From positions 1,982,001-2,046,000 of the forward strand of contig WPIO01000014.1 of the NCBI GenBank assembly GCA_009760855.2: a DNA stretch of 64,000 nucleotides, given 5' to 3'. Both the position numbers and the translations under genes were made by a program. The notes below the pieces were generated by a model that made no database searches, was not told the DNA's origin, and worked only from the letters and a program-made list of their open reading frames with translations. Positions within the stretch are counted from its first letter, which is position 1; the number at the start of each line of letters is the position of its first letter. Shown piece by piece: positions 47,901 to 58,363 of the stretch. The stretch comes from Cristatella mucedo. Its lineage: Eukaryota; Bryozoa; Phylactolaemata; Cristatellidae.

Positions 47901-50900
47901 CCCTATCTAAGATTAGTAGCTGTCTTCCACAGTGGCTTGCGAAAAAATTTAACTAGCTCCTTAGTTCTGTCTCGGCTTGATTATTGTAATTCCCGTTTGG
48001 CTAGGCTACCAAAAACAGCAACTAGGCCACTGCAGCTGGCTATGAATATGGCTGCAAGGCTAGTTTTCAAGTCCCAGAGGTTTGAGCACGTGTCTCCTTT
48101 GCTGAAAGAGCTAGGATGGATGCCGGTTGAGCAACGGATACAGAGCAAAGTTCTTATGCTAACCCACAAGGCCTGCCACGGCTTGGCTTCTTCGTACCTA
48201 GCTGAACTGCTGCCTCAGTTTCAGCCTCCTCGTGCCCTCAGGTCGTGTATGGACAATACGCTAGCTGTTCCATTCCTCTGCTTAAAGACCGTTGGCAACA
48301 GAACCTTTAGCTTGGCAGGTCCTAGACTGTGGAACTCGCTTCCACAATTCTTACGCAACGATAACTACTCTCCTGGCTCATTATTTTCAGCGTTCCTGAG
48401 CTGCTACTTCCATGCCACTTACTACCTCAACTGATCTCCTGACCCTGCTATGCTTCTTTGCTATTGTTATATTCTTTCTTGACTAAGCTCTGCTATGCAC
48501 TTTCTCTTTGTTACATGAGATGAAGTCTCTTGGTTACCGAATGCTTACCGAAAGCTGCTTAGGCTGTGATCTGTACAGCTGTACTTGTGTGCTATACAAA
48601 ACTCTCCTGCATAACACCCACATAGTCTTTTAGCTTTGTGGAGTTACAGACGCGATACATTACATTACATTAGCTCACCAAACGTATCATTTGGTGGCAG
48701 TTTCTTTAGCCACATCAGGGCTCATGTCATAATGATGGCGAGTGGCTATCACTTGTTGCTTGTGATGCTTTTTGCGATTTCATATTCCCAGTGTGTGCAA
48801 TTTTGCAGGTCGGTCGGTGTGTCGAACTTCGGTGTGCAGCATCTGGAAGGGCTGGCAGCTGCGGAGCTGCCGCCACCCAGTGCAAACCAGATCGAGCTAC
48901 ACCCGTGGCAGTGGCAGCACAAGCAGGCCATCGTCAAGTACTGCCTGGAGAATGGTATCGCTGTCATGGGTTACTCTCCACTGACGAAGGGCAAGAAATT
49001 GGGCGATCCTCAGATCACTGCACTAGCAAAAAAGTAGGTTTGCGTCAAGTTTCTTCTCATGCCTGCCTGTTCAGCCTAGTGACCCCTGTAATCACCTCAC
49101 CTGCCTTTTACTGTGCTTTGCTATCAGCTCTCTTTGAACGTGACCAGCTGTCACTGCATTTGCAATGCCGGCAGGTCACTTTTGATAAAATTATCACATT
49201 TGCCAGAATAAGGATGTAAATAAGAGACCGTTCCTGGCATTGACTCAATATGTATACGTTGAAGAAATCTACTAAGATCTTTTTTTTAATGGATCGTTTT
49301 TCTGACCCAACCACTAAGCATAATCTAAGCCTATGCAGCAGCCAACAATTGTTGTCCCGAAATTATGGGGGCCTCTGATATTGAATTCTACTCATATTGG
49401 TTGGCAGCAGCAGTGTTGCTCCTTTACCCTCCATATTCGTGATACGTGACTAAAGGGATGATGCAGTGGCAAGCAGTGTCCCGACGCCAAGTATATCATT
49501 CGTATGTGCTTGTGCTTTCTACCTTGCCGTGAATGCGCATCTGTCGTATTGTGCAGATATGGGAAAACCAACGGGCAGATTCTGATCAGATACAGTGTTC
49601 AAATGAATTTCATCACGATCCCCAAGTCATCGAATCTGCAGAGAATTGAGGAGAATGCTGCCGTTTTCGATTGGAGTCTCAGCGATGAGGACATGAAATT
49701 GCTTGTGAGTACTTCTGCCATATTATTCAGGCTGCATATAAGTTAGCTGACCTTATAAAGTGTATTTAACCATTAATGTTTCATTGTTTCTCTTGCAGGG
49801 AGTTGTAAAGCACCTGGATAGAGATTAAGTTCTCTTAGGATGCTATCCAAACGACCTTTTTATTACTACTGCTACTACTACTACTACTACTAATAATAAT
49901 AATAATAATACACTTGATAAAGTGCCCTCAGAGAACTCAGACCTCTTTCTAGGCGCTTTACATTTGCTGCAAAGGAGTATTACTAGTATTATTATTTATA
50001 GATTATGTTCTCACCCTTGATTGGACGTCTGGTGCCTTTATCTAAAGTGCAGCAGACTGTCTGATCTGATAATGCATTGACACGCCTGTAAGTTCACCGC
50101 TGTGAAACTGAAACAGTATTGAGATACCACTCTGCCCCTCTCTACTTATTTGCTAGCGAGTAGTAGTGCATCTTTCGTTTTTTCGGCAGCTACTATTCTA
50201 CGCTTGTTGACGTATGAATCGAGGTGTTTGCCTCTAGAGATGTAGCATATTGCTTCCTTTCCAGCATAAGCAAAGTGCCTAGAAAGAGGTTTAGTTCTCT
50301 TAGGGTGCTATACAAATGTTTTACTATTATCACTATGTATCTGGTTACTCGCACTCTTTAATGACCCGTGTTTTCTTAAAGCTGTGCTGTGGTACGAAGC
50401 ATTTATGTAGCTCTTCGTCGATTGTAGGAAGTGGCAGAAAATGCGATGTGCTGGCTATTTGTTGTTACAAAGGCATGTATTTGCTGTTTTGATAGAAAAG
50501 ATTTGATGGGATGGTCCCGCAAGGGAGCTTTATTTTTTTTAGCCCGTGGCTCTTTGTTTTGGCTGCTTAGTCGAGAGACGCAGACACATAGTGTTACTAT
50601 CAAGTGGCTGTAGCAACCCCTAAATCCTTCGCCACAAATAGTGCTCACTTACCCTATGCTAGTGCCTTCAGACGTGTGACCGATATCGGTGATGCTGTCG
50701 CCTTGAGGCACCATCAGTGAGTCGTAGATGGTGCACCGATTCACACTGGCATGCGGCTGGTAGCAGAGTACGACAGCAATCAAGAGCGCCCATACCTTAA
50801 TAGCAAGTCAAAATCGTTAGCCTTGAGCAAAGTATTCTATATTGAATAATAATAATAATAATAAATAGCTTCACTCCGGATCGCTTTTTACATGGTCAAA

Positions 50901-51079
50901 GCAATAGATTATGGCATATTCAGTTTCTAATTATGAGAATTCAGGAACCACTGATTGTCTCAAGCACTGCTATAATCTGATGGAGTAACCATCAAATGTT
51001 TAAATAGACTGAGCTTTCTTGTTTTAGCTGCTGCAGAGCTTTTTTCTGGCTGATTATTCTAGAGGTGAAGAGCACAGAC

Positions 51080-51157
<78 letters not shown>

Positions 51158-51317
51158 CAAAAGCCAAAATTCAATCGTATGCTGGTCAATGCATTGCTAT
51201 CCTTGTTTTTTTTCACACCCATGTTATGTTAATACTGGCATGCATTTCTCTTTGTAGAACACTTTCCCTACGTGGTCTTGTACTTGGGATCCGACCGTAT
51301 CAGCATGGACAGGTTAA
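41813..51317 (+). CDS. Aldo-keto reductase (AKR copy 2), six exons
   Basis: Exons 41813-41985, 44424-44570, 45004-45111, 48809-49033, 49557-49704 and 51258-51317 join to 286 residues. NADPH-dependent carbonyl reductase of the AKR TIM-barrel family, presumably cytosolic. The tetrad is intact: Asp52 (LIDTAEFY), Tyr57, Lys86 (VVTKLW) and His119 (LIHSP). [14 protein letters not shown] and IPKSS are present. It is a tandem paralogue of the gene at 22449, 10.5 kb downstream of that gene's stop, on the same strand. Exons 2-6 have exactly the same lengths (147, 108, 225, 148, 60) and phases. An in-frame ATG at 41771 would add 14 residues derived partly from the SINE tail; 41813 is preferred because it aligns with copy 1. 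PolyA signal at 51516. Intron 3 is enlarged by a LINE. Confidence 0.93.
42265..42340 (+). repeat. Solo LINE/SINE tail, degraded
   Basis: TGCAAAATGTAAAGTCCTGG, TTAGAGATACATTTCTATTA, AGGTGCTATATAAAC, then (ATT)n. Confidence 0.65.
44040..44107 (+). repeat. Solo LINE/SINE tail
   Basis: GTAAAGTGCCTAGAAACAG, CGAGGGTGCTATGCAAATG, then (ATT)n. The outer stem AGTGCC/GGTGCT can still pair in RNA using G-U pairs. Confidence 0.72.
44424..44570 (+). CDS. AKR copy 2 exon 2
   Basis: 147 bp. It completes a Gly codon and reads [12 protein letters not shown] through [11 protein letters not shown] to QLEK. Carries Lys86. Acceptor TTTTTTGCAG, donor GTAAGT. Confidence 0.93.
44612..44784. repeat. Minisatellite of two unit types (15 and 14 bp)
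   Basis: Unit A is TGATGTTGCTGGTTC and unit B is TGATGTTGCTTATC. The order is A B B B B A B B A A A B. It lies in AKR copy 2 intron 2, 42 bp after the exon 2 donor. Confidence 0.95.
45004..45111 (+). CDS. AKR copy 2 exon 3
   Basis: 108 bp encoding [17 protein letters not shown] through KLKDEGKIR; carries His119. Donor GTGAGA. Confidence 0.93.
45788..45797 (+). repeat. Target-site duplication, left copy
   Basis: TTAGCTCACC, repeated exactly at 48670-48679 on the other side of the LINE. Confidence 0.85.
45798..48669 (+). mobile_element. LINE family B (L2/CR1-like), 5' truncated, in AKR copy 2 intron 3
   Basis: A 2,872-bp non-LTR retrotransposon flanked by a 10-bp duplication. It begins inside the APE-like endonuclease ([33 protein letters not shown]) and continues into a reverse transcriptase with NYRPVSLLP (about 47080), [28 protein letters not shown] and the catalytic YADD (47563-47574). 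It ends with a 3' UTR and ATTAC tail. It is read in several frames with stops (for example after 46889), so the copy is dead but among the more complete ones here. ORF1 and the start of the endonuclease are missing. Confidence 0.92.
45900..48434 (+). pseudogene. Endonuclease/reverse transcriptase remnant of LINE family B
   Basis: The longest open piece is 45900-46889: endonuclease C-terminal half, then the linker with KHAPG-like [10 protein letters not shown]. Further pieces are 47130-47339 (RT fingers), 47494-47784 (palm with YADD) and 47937-48434 (thumb/C-terminal region with [10 protein letters not shown] and [20 protein letters not shown]). Frame changes separate them. Confidence 0.88.
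48670..48679 (+). repeat. Target-site duplication, right copy
   Basis: TTAGCTCACC directly after the ATTACATTACA tail; identical to 45788-45797. Confidence 0.85.
48809..49033 (+). CDS. AKR copy 2 exon 4
   Basis: 225 bp encoding [38 protein letters not shown] and ending LAKK. Acceptor TTTTGCAG, donor GTAGGT. Confidence 0.93.
49557..49704 (+). CDS. AKR copy 2 exon 5
   Basis: 148 bp encoding [39 protein letters not shown] and the SDEDMKLL end. Donor GTGAGT. Confidence 0.93.
49800..49985. repeat. Two hairpin tails facing each other
   Basis: 49806-49855 is a plus-strand tail (GTAAAGCACCTGGATAGAG.. GGATGCT). Then ATTACTACT and CTACTA/ATA repeats. 49912-49968 is a minus-strand family A tail (its AGCGCC stem reads GGCGCTTTAC at 49957). 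The 3' ends meet in the triplet repeats. In AKR copy 2 intron 5. Confidence 0.8.
50268..50330 (+). repeat. Solo LINE/SINE tail
   Basis: AAAGTGCCTAGAAAGAGGTT, AGTTCTCTTAGGGTGCTATA, AAATG. The outer stem is kept with G-U pairs. In AKR copy 2 intron 5. Confidence 0.75.
51081..51155. repeat. (GA)n microsatellite in AKR copy 2 intron 5
   Basis: About 37 uninterrupted GA units, about 100 bp before exon 6. Confidence 0.96.
51258..51317 (+). CDS. AKR copy 2 exon 6 (C-terminus)
   Basis: 60 bp including TAA, encoding [19 protein letters not shown] after a CTCTTTGTAG acceptor. Parallel to the last exon of copy 1. Confidence 0.92.
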   Translation, partial: NTFPTWSCTWDPTVSAWTG

Positions 51318-51515
51318 CAGCGCTCTACCAACCAGTTGAATGGAAAGTGTTGCAGTCTGCAACTGCTAATGCATTCTTAAGCAAGATCTTGCAGCAAAAG
51401 GTGCATTTTGTGTCGATTGAAAGCAGTTTATTGGTGGGATAGAAGGTACATACTGGTTGAGAGTATTTGCCTCAATGTTACACAAGAATTTTGCATAATA
51501 ATGAACCATTGTGAT

Positions 51516-51521
51516 AATAAA
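51516..51521 (+). terminator. Polyadenylation signal of AKR copy 2
   Basis: AATAAA about 200 bp after the stop, a spacing very similar to copy 1. Confidence 0.6.
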
Positions 51522-53744
51522 GATAATCTGACTCAGACTATTGGTATGGGGCTGCCTAAGATTTAACCCATCAAGCACTTTTACGTCGTAGTGGTGCTTA
51601 CCGACTACTGACTTACCTTCCTTTGTCATTTGAAACTGGTCGATCTGGCCGATAAGTTCTTATCTCGACCCTGTTAGGCACGTGAAAGCCGAGCCTTATG
51701 TACATCTGCAGATGTTTCCGAGAAAACTCAATGCAAACGCAAGGTATACGTGTCTTTCAAGTCCTAAATAGTGGGTTCTCGTTCCTATGAAATTTTTGTT
51801 CATGTGAAATCGGAATTAATACGTCCGAGTGACTGCAAGACCCTAGTTTTCTCGAAGTAAATACGGAGTCTAAGGCAAAATAGAGAGACTGACAATCCGA
51901 TTCCAGCAGTCTCGTGGTAACTGTTCAGTAGAGCTAATCAATTAATAGCTTGTGCCTCATGGATGACAGCTGAATTCATCCGGTGAGCATGGTAGTAGGA
52001 CATGATATTATCGAGTAGTATCCATAGAAGTGTAAGAGTACAGTTGCCTTAAACGAACATTTTAGTTAATGTTATTGCCGAGTAAGAGCATAGTAGATAA
52101 CTATATTTGATTGACAGGTTGCTTGTGCCCAGCAGATGCATCTTGCTACGTGTTTGGAAATGTATCAAGACAAGATCAAAAAGTGTCTGCATGAAAGCGT
52201 CTGTTAAGATGGGTGAACCCTACAAAGCGTAAATGGGGATGCCTGTGATGGATCGAGAAATCCCTGAGGGAAACTCATCGAGAACGCTGAAAGAGAAGTT
52301 GTGAAGGTAAGGTGAACAATCGACGGTGGCTAATAGGAATTTCGTGTAAAGCACCATCGTATAAATTATATAATTCCGGTATGTTTGCAGGCTGATACAG
52401 GGAGTGAAGAGAGCCGTGGAGTTTGTTTGTTATTCCAGCAATTTGTTTAGCAGAAATCGACTGACTACTCAAGCAACTTTTACTTCTATATTGTGGGCCC
52501 TTCCAAACGTCAACTGGTGTCTTCCATGATGTGTCGACACATTCCTTCATCCGTCGAGCAAGTACCACACTGCTCTGAGCTCACCATCCCTATCTGCTGA
52601 TAGAGGGATCAACTATCTTCAGGGGAGATGAGCAATTAATGCAAGACAGCAATGAAGATACTGCAAATCCAGATTCCAATTCCACAGATGTGGTTGAGGA
52701 GAGAAACTGTACTTTTCCAACGATAAAGATATAATTGATCTTATCAGAGACCCTGGTCTTACGAAGACCACTGCTGAGGCTCTAACACCTCAATGCTCAG
52801 TGAATGGCGTATGGACGATGAAATTGTGAAAATAACAGATACGAGACGGTGTCACCAACTTTTTTCCATTACCCAGTAGCTACATTTTAATAGTTCATTT
52901 GCCGTTCCTATTGGGGGAAAATGGGAAACCCAAGGCTCGAATTTGCTCATTTTCTCACCAGAAATGGGTTATGTTCAGATCAATCTTTCCTGGTCATAAA
53001 GTGCAAGGTTGTAGGTAAATGGACGTTTTCTAAGCTTCTGAGGCATTAGCAATTCGGAGACTACACGTGCTCGCCAGGTAAAAAAGATCAAGTTATTTAG
53101 TTTATTATTATAATTACTATTTCAGCCAATACTCTCACTTCCGGATGCAAACGTTAACATCTGATTACATAGCTACGAACGTTCCGTATTGGCCCCTAAG
53201 CTGAAATTGTTTATGACGATAACAGCACACAAAATGGATGCTAGTCCTTACAGAGGTTGACTGAAACTGATGACGCTAGCGCCTCGAAACTTGGCTAAGG
53301 AGTACTGGGTGCTGCACCCATACAGACTTGTTTGCTGAATGTTGCAGAGCTAGGTAGCATTCAAGAGTACCCATATAATGTCCCGGCCATGAAGGCAGTT
53401 CCTTCTCTTCCGTTGCACGAGAGTGGCAAATGGGTACAGCCTTAGCCATAGTAGACACTCTTGTCGAAGCCCAAAGGACAATTAAAAATTAGTTTGATAT
53501 CAGCCTATAATTTCTGAACTATACATAACGACGTCCCCGGTTCATGCAATGATCATAATAAGTATGTCGTTTGCATTGCGCCCAAAGAAATCCAAATCTC
53601 ACCAGGTGCATTACAACTCACTGCGAGAAAAGTAATAACGGAGTATTGACGAACTGTACTGTATTATGCTTGTCTAAGCATGGTACCGTCTATGAATTGT
53701 GCTTAAACCAGGAAGCAAAAGCACGCAAGAAGACACGCGAGGCA
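51522..53744. other. Unassigned intergenic stretch
   Basis: No gene or repeat recognised over 2.2 kb. Open frames are short and without motif. Confidence 0.4.
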
Positions 53745-54125
53745 ACTAGTTAGTAAAGGCCTCCCCCCGTTGGGTTCGATGAATTTTCATACTTAAAATA
53801 ATTTGTGCAAATGCAATGGGAGATATTCTGGCAGAGCCGATTTTGAGCGTTAGCTTTTCCAATTTACGAATCACACTTGGTTTACCCATAGCTAGTAAGT
53901 TGGTTTTATCATCATTCAATTTAAGAAAGTTTGCTGCCATCCATGTGCGGATGTCATCATTACGTGCAACGGAGTTGAGAGAATTTCACGTGCTGAAGGG
54001 CTGGGAGAGATCAAAGCAAAGGTAAAACTGAGTGTCATCTGAGTAGAAGTAAAAGCCTTGTACTTGGCGATCACAACAGTTAAGAGAGTAAAATGTTCGA
54101 AAAGAGGTGGACCGTGCACAGAACC
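53745..54125 (-). mobile_element. LINE family A reverse-transcriptase fragment, reversed
   Basis: The minus strand reads YFYSDDTQFYLCFDL (the YADD-type catalytic block), then NFLKLNDDKTNLLAMGKPSV and KIGSARISPI. This shows the part just upstream of the 38562 copy. Confidence 0.8.
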
Positions 54126-54689
54126 CGAGGTACCCAGTACTTCAGAGATGATCTCTGTTCAGTCATATCAATACTCTGCAAAACAAGCAGAGGGAATTTA
54201 TCAAGTCTGCATTCATGAGAAGGTCGTTATACACCCGAAGCAATACTAACTATGTGGAGTGTATAGCTCTAAAGCCAGACTGGGACTTACTTTTAAAGTT
54301 TGAAGTTCTAATAAAAGTGGTCAGATGGTCTGCCACGACTCGTTACAGTGTCTTTGATAGGAACGGTCAACATATAGTATTCATTCACCATGACGTTGGA
54401 TTGAATCGATCGTCTTAGCCACTGGACCAAACCAGCGAGACTAACGGAACATTGATGTGGCGAAGAATTTCGTAATATGCAGGCTATGACTCAGAATAGC
54501 CTTATCGATGATAAGATAGGAATAGCAAGAGAATGGCTTACATTGTTTTATCGTGTGCGTATTAAACTCAGTGTCGAAGCATACTATCAATGGTTGGTAA
54601 TATGGCTATTATATGAGCACATAAAAACGCCTTTTGCAACAAGCTAGCCGTGCTTTTAAAATACCAGCGGACTCAAATCAGTTGAGGTA

Positions 54690-54870
54690 GCTTTAGTCAC
54701 CCCTGGGTGTTTACCCAGGGGTGAGTTCTCACTCTTCACTACCAGGGTCGTGGCTTTGAGTGCTGCAGCAGATAATCTTTGACTGAGTACTGTCGGCCGG
54801 GTAATAGCCGCCAAGGCGCTTCTGCCGCCATATACAGGAGGCTATTGGATCAACTGATCTTTATTACATT
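54690..54870 (+). repeat. SINE family D with a perfect hairpin at its head
   Basis: A 12-bp perfect inverted repeat, TCACCCCTGGGT (54697-54708) and ACCCAGGGGTGA (54713-54724), with loop GTTT. The family D body follows (GGCGCTTCTGCCGCCATATA, GGCTATTGGATCAACTGATC). Confidence 0.65.
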
Positions 54871-55544
54871 CACTATTGGCTTTGAATAAGTGAACCGACC
54901 CTGAAAATTTTTTTCAGTGTATTTTGCCAGACAGTGGCTATCAAAGTTTCTTTTGAGGCCAGAACACAAACGTTTCTGCTTTTTACATCACGACATGGCA
55001 ACTCTATATATAACAATATCAATTATAGTTGCATCATTCCACATTTATGCAATAGCGGCGAAACCGGTGTTGCTGCAAAGCAGGCCTAATTTAAGGCATT
55101 AAGAGATGCTGTATATTTACGAGCAGACCATCTGATTTAAGATGAAGTTCATCACAGTCATTCTCTCGCAGGCAATCTCTCAAGGAAACCCACTGATGAA
55201 AGATCTAATCGATCAATTTATACGACTGCCGCGACCGAAGAAGTAAATTCACTAGCGGAGATCAGTTATTAAACCAATGTACAAAGATTAGCTCCGGAAC
55301 ATACTCTTTCAGTAATACCTTAATTATTAGCATGATGGGCGGACGCACGCGCGTACGAGAAATAAACTATCCCGTCCATTTTGATACTGTTGGATGCCAA
55401 GATCAGGACCAGTCAGAAAGTTAGAAAGCAGCCACCTGGCATCCGGTGAACCCTTGAAGTATGCGTAGGATTCATCATAGATCAGTATTAGGTCTTTTGT
55501 TAACAATGTATTCATTTGTATAACTTTTTTGGCTAATGTCGTCA
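54871..55544. other. Unassigned stretch
   Basis: No recognisable feature. Confidence 0.4.
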
Positions 55545-55870
55545 CCAAGCACTCACTGGGGCTTCATTTCTATGCAGACGACATACAGCTGCATATGTGC
55601 TTTTATCCCTCTCTGCCTTCCAGCACCTTCAAATCTTGCAACTTCTCACATCTTGCTTTGCCAACATTCTAAATTGGCTGACAGCTAACTTGCATAAACT
55701 GAATTATAGGAAAACCAACCCAATATTGATCAGCAAACCTAACCTCATCAGAAACTGAAAAGCCTCACCCGCAAAATTGGATTGGCAAGCAGATTCCCCT
55801 ATAGCATCCACGAAGAATTAGGGTGCACAGTTCTACCACGACCTTTCGCAGAATCACTAAACTGCACTGG
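55545..55870 (+). mobile_element. LINE reverse-transcriptase fragment
   Basis: It reads HSLGLHFYADDIQLHMCF (YADD catalytic block) and continues through a degraded connection (NWLTANLHKLNYRKTNPILI). Similar in layout to the family A fragment at 53745-54125 but more diverged. Confidence 0.72.
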
Positions 55871-55960
55871 GGCAGCTCTCACGCTAGCCGCGATAGCTAG
55901 GCTAGCCGCCCTTGCCTTAGTGGGTCTGACTAACGCACCTAGAGCAACCGTAGCGGGCGG

Positions 55961-56059
55961 ACTGGCCAAGGACTAGCCAAGGACTGGCCAAGGTCTGGCC
56001 AAGGACTGGCCAAGGACTAGCCAAGGACTAGCCAAGGACTAGCCAAGGACTGGCCAAGA
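55961..56059. repeat. 11-bp minisatellite, nine units
   Basis: Units ACTGGCCAAGG and ACTAGCCAAGG alternate irregularly, nine in all, with one TCTGGCCAAGG. It sits at the end of the LINE fragment region. Confidence 0.95.
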
Positions 56060-56139
56060 AGAATTAGGCCGATGACGGACACCGAGAGCTAGGGTCCGAC
56101 AAAAACAACAGCAGCTACGCTCAAGGTCAAGAGGGTCGG

Positions 56140-56140
<1 letters not shown>

Positions 56141-56193
<53 letters not shown>
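56141..56193. repeat. (GA)n microsatellite
   Basis: Uninterrupted GA run of about 53 bp. Confidence 0.95.
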
Positions 56194-56194
<1 letters not shown>

Positions 56195-56715
56195 GCGTCG
56201 ATGCGAGACTACGCTTCGAGAGCACGAGAGACGAACCTACGGCGACGAACAGCTAAGTGCAACTTAGACTGCGCAGTTGTGTTCTGCCGGCTAATCAGTT
56301 AGCTGCTCATATCTTGCGACGGCGCGTAACCACTACTAACAGGCCCACAATAAACAGCTGCTTTCGACACCCAGTTGTGGCAGCCTGCGTTTTAACCGCA
56401 CCGCATCACTGCATCACACAGTCCACCGGTAGAGAGCCGGGGGACGAGCTTCTGCGCTGTTACAAAATAAAAGCTAATGTTAAGTCGGCCGTTTTTCATC
56501 AACGCGAATTTTCAAAATTTTGGGCATGCTAAGATGAAGAAACGACGGCAATTCGGGCTTGCACCGTCACACTCTCGTTTAGTAACTTGACCATCCTCGT
56601 TTGTGTTACACTCTCCCCGAAGGTCTTTATGCCTGGCCGATAAGACCCTTCTGTAAATGTATTGACAGCTCGTTTTTCGTGAGCTTCAAAGTTGCCACAT
56701 TGCACTGCTGGCTTA
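56194..56715. other. Unassigned stretch
   Basis: Open frame on the plus strand 56257-56532 without recognised motif. Confidence 0.35.
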
Positions 56716-57430
56716 TAATAATAATAATAATGCACTTGATAAAGCGCCCCCAGAGAACTTAAACTCTTTCTAGGCGCTTTACATTTGCTGCAAAGGGAAA
56801 TACAATTGAATGATAAGCAAAATCATGCTTGAAAAACAAACAAAATGAATAACATGGTTAGGGGGTGACATGCACAGGGTCAGCATGCAAATGTGGTTAG
56901 TGGCAGCATGCACAGTGTCAGCACGCATAAGCACATGAAGGACGAATCACAGGGACCCACCAAATGCTGTCCTAAATAGGTGTGTTTGGCTTCCCATCAA
57001 GCAGCGCACCGACTTCAAGGTCCCATCACTCAATATCAGGTCCCTTCATTATGTAGTGCGGCTTACCTATCTGCAGTGCTTTTTCACTCAGTGCCTCTTC
57101 TGAAAGCACCGAAACCTCCGAGTCTGGTCGTCGTTTGGTTGATTCTCTGATTAATTTTAAATCTCTTAGAGAGCTCACATGCTTCTTATATATAAAAAGT
57201 GTAATTCACTTGTATAGCGCCCTAAGAGAACTTAATCTCTATTCAGGCGCGTCACCTGTGTCTCATACATCTAAAGCCTGGAAATTACTTCCGACTGCCC
57301 ACATGGCAGCGTCCGACTTGATGACATTTGAAACAATATTAAAACCCACCTGCTGCTCAAATCGTTAGCTTCGTCGTCCTGGATGTGCTTATGCATGCTA
57401 TTGCAACTGATCAACTCGCATGCTTTTAAT
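56716..57430. mobile_element. LINE family A in two opposed parts
   Basis: 56716-56988 is the 3' UTR and hairpin tail on the minus strand. 56990-57430 is an A-like coding region on the plus strand (ATCAAGCAGCGCACCGACTT, AAGCCTGGAAATTACTTCCG). A solo tail on the minus strand (57198-57252) is inserted in the second part. The arrangement resembles the twin-primed copy at 7564, but the second part is more diverged, so two separate insertions are equally possible. Confidence 0.7.
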
Positions 57431-57439
57431 ACAGGCAAG

Positions 57440-57566
57440 GTGATGTGATGTTATGTGATGTAATGTATCTCCATCTGTAACTCCACAAAGTCATAAAGAC
57501 CATGTGGGTGTTACGCAGGAGAGTTTGGTATAGCGCACTCACAACCTAGGCGGCTTTCGGTACGCA
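57440..57566 (-). mobile_element. LINE family B 3' end, reversed
   Basis: ATGTATCTCCATCTGTAACT and CAGGAGAGTTTGGTATAGCG match the last 120 bp of family B read backwards. Confidence 0.82.
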
Positions 57567-57568
57567 TA

Positions 57569-57925
57569 TGTGCATTTATATAGCTTCCTCGTTGAGCTTG
57601 ATATATTTCTAGGCACTTTACATATACTGTAAAAAATTGCGGCCCAATGGTTAGAGGTCACATGCATGGTGTCAGCGTGCACAATACTGTTGAGCTAACA
57701 TGCACAGTGTCAGCGTGCATAATATGGTTAGTGGGGACAGCCACATGTCAGCCACACAGTGTCAGCCCACATAAGCATGCAAAGAAAAAATCACAAGGAC
57801 CGAACGAATGGTATGAGGAATAGGTGCGTGTTTAGCTTCTTTACCATGGAGTTAGGAGATGTCGAGACTTCAGTCGTGAGTGAGCTCCAGGCTTCGGGAA
57901 CATGCGAACTGAAGGCATGTTTAGT
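57569..57925 (-). mobile_element. LINE family A 3' part, reversed, degraded
   Basis: The minus strand reads the 3' UTR with several GCATGCTGAC-like blocks and the C-terminal coding tail. The hairpin tail is degraded (TCTAGGCACTTTAC at 57609). Confidence 0.68.
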
Positions 57926-58363
57926 CAAGGTCTAAATTCCTTATTTTGATTTTGCATTAAAATACGCTGTTGCTCAAGTGATCCCGCGGAATCTCGCGCA
58001 AATTTCCGCCGCCATTCTCGTGCAATCTTCTGCAATCGACGAAAGCTACAGCAGTGCCCCTGGCGGTGGATTGCGGTATTGGCCCGAGGGGATGACTCAG
58101 TTCTTCTAGTTACCAGTCCTAACTGAGGACGGCATTTCGTTCTTATCTGCGGGAAAATTGATTAGATTGCGTGAGATCCCATCTTATCGCGTAGACTTTA
58201 TATCATAAGTACGCACCGTGCGAGGCACTCGCTGGCCGGCAAATTGAACCGGCCTGAGTTCAAGGACATGACCCCGCTTAAGGACTGTTTTATGTAGTGG
58301 CCATATTGGCAGTATTCGTGAACCGCCGTGTTGAGGAGAGTAAGGTCGCTAACCGCTGGCGGT

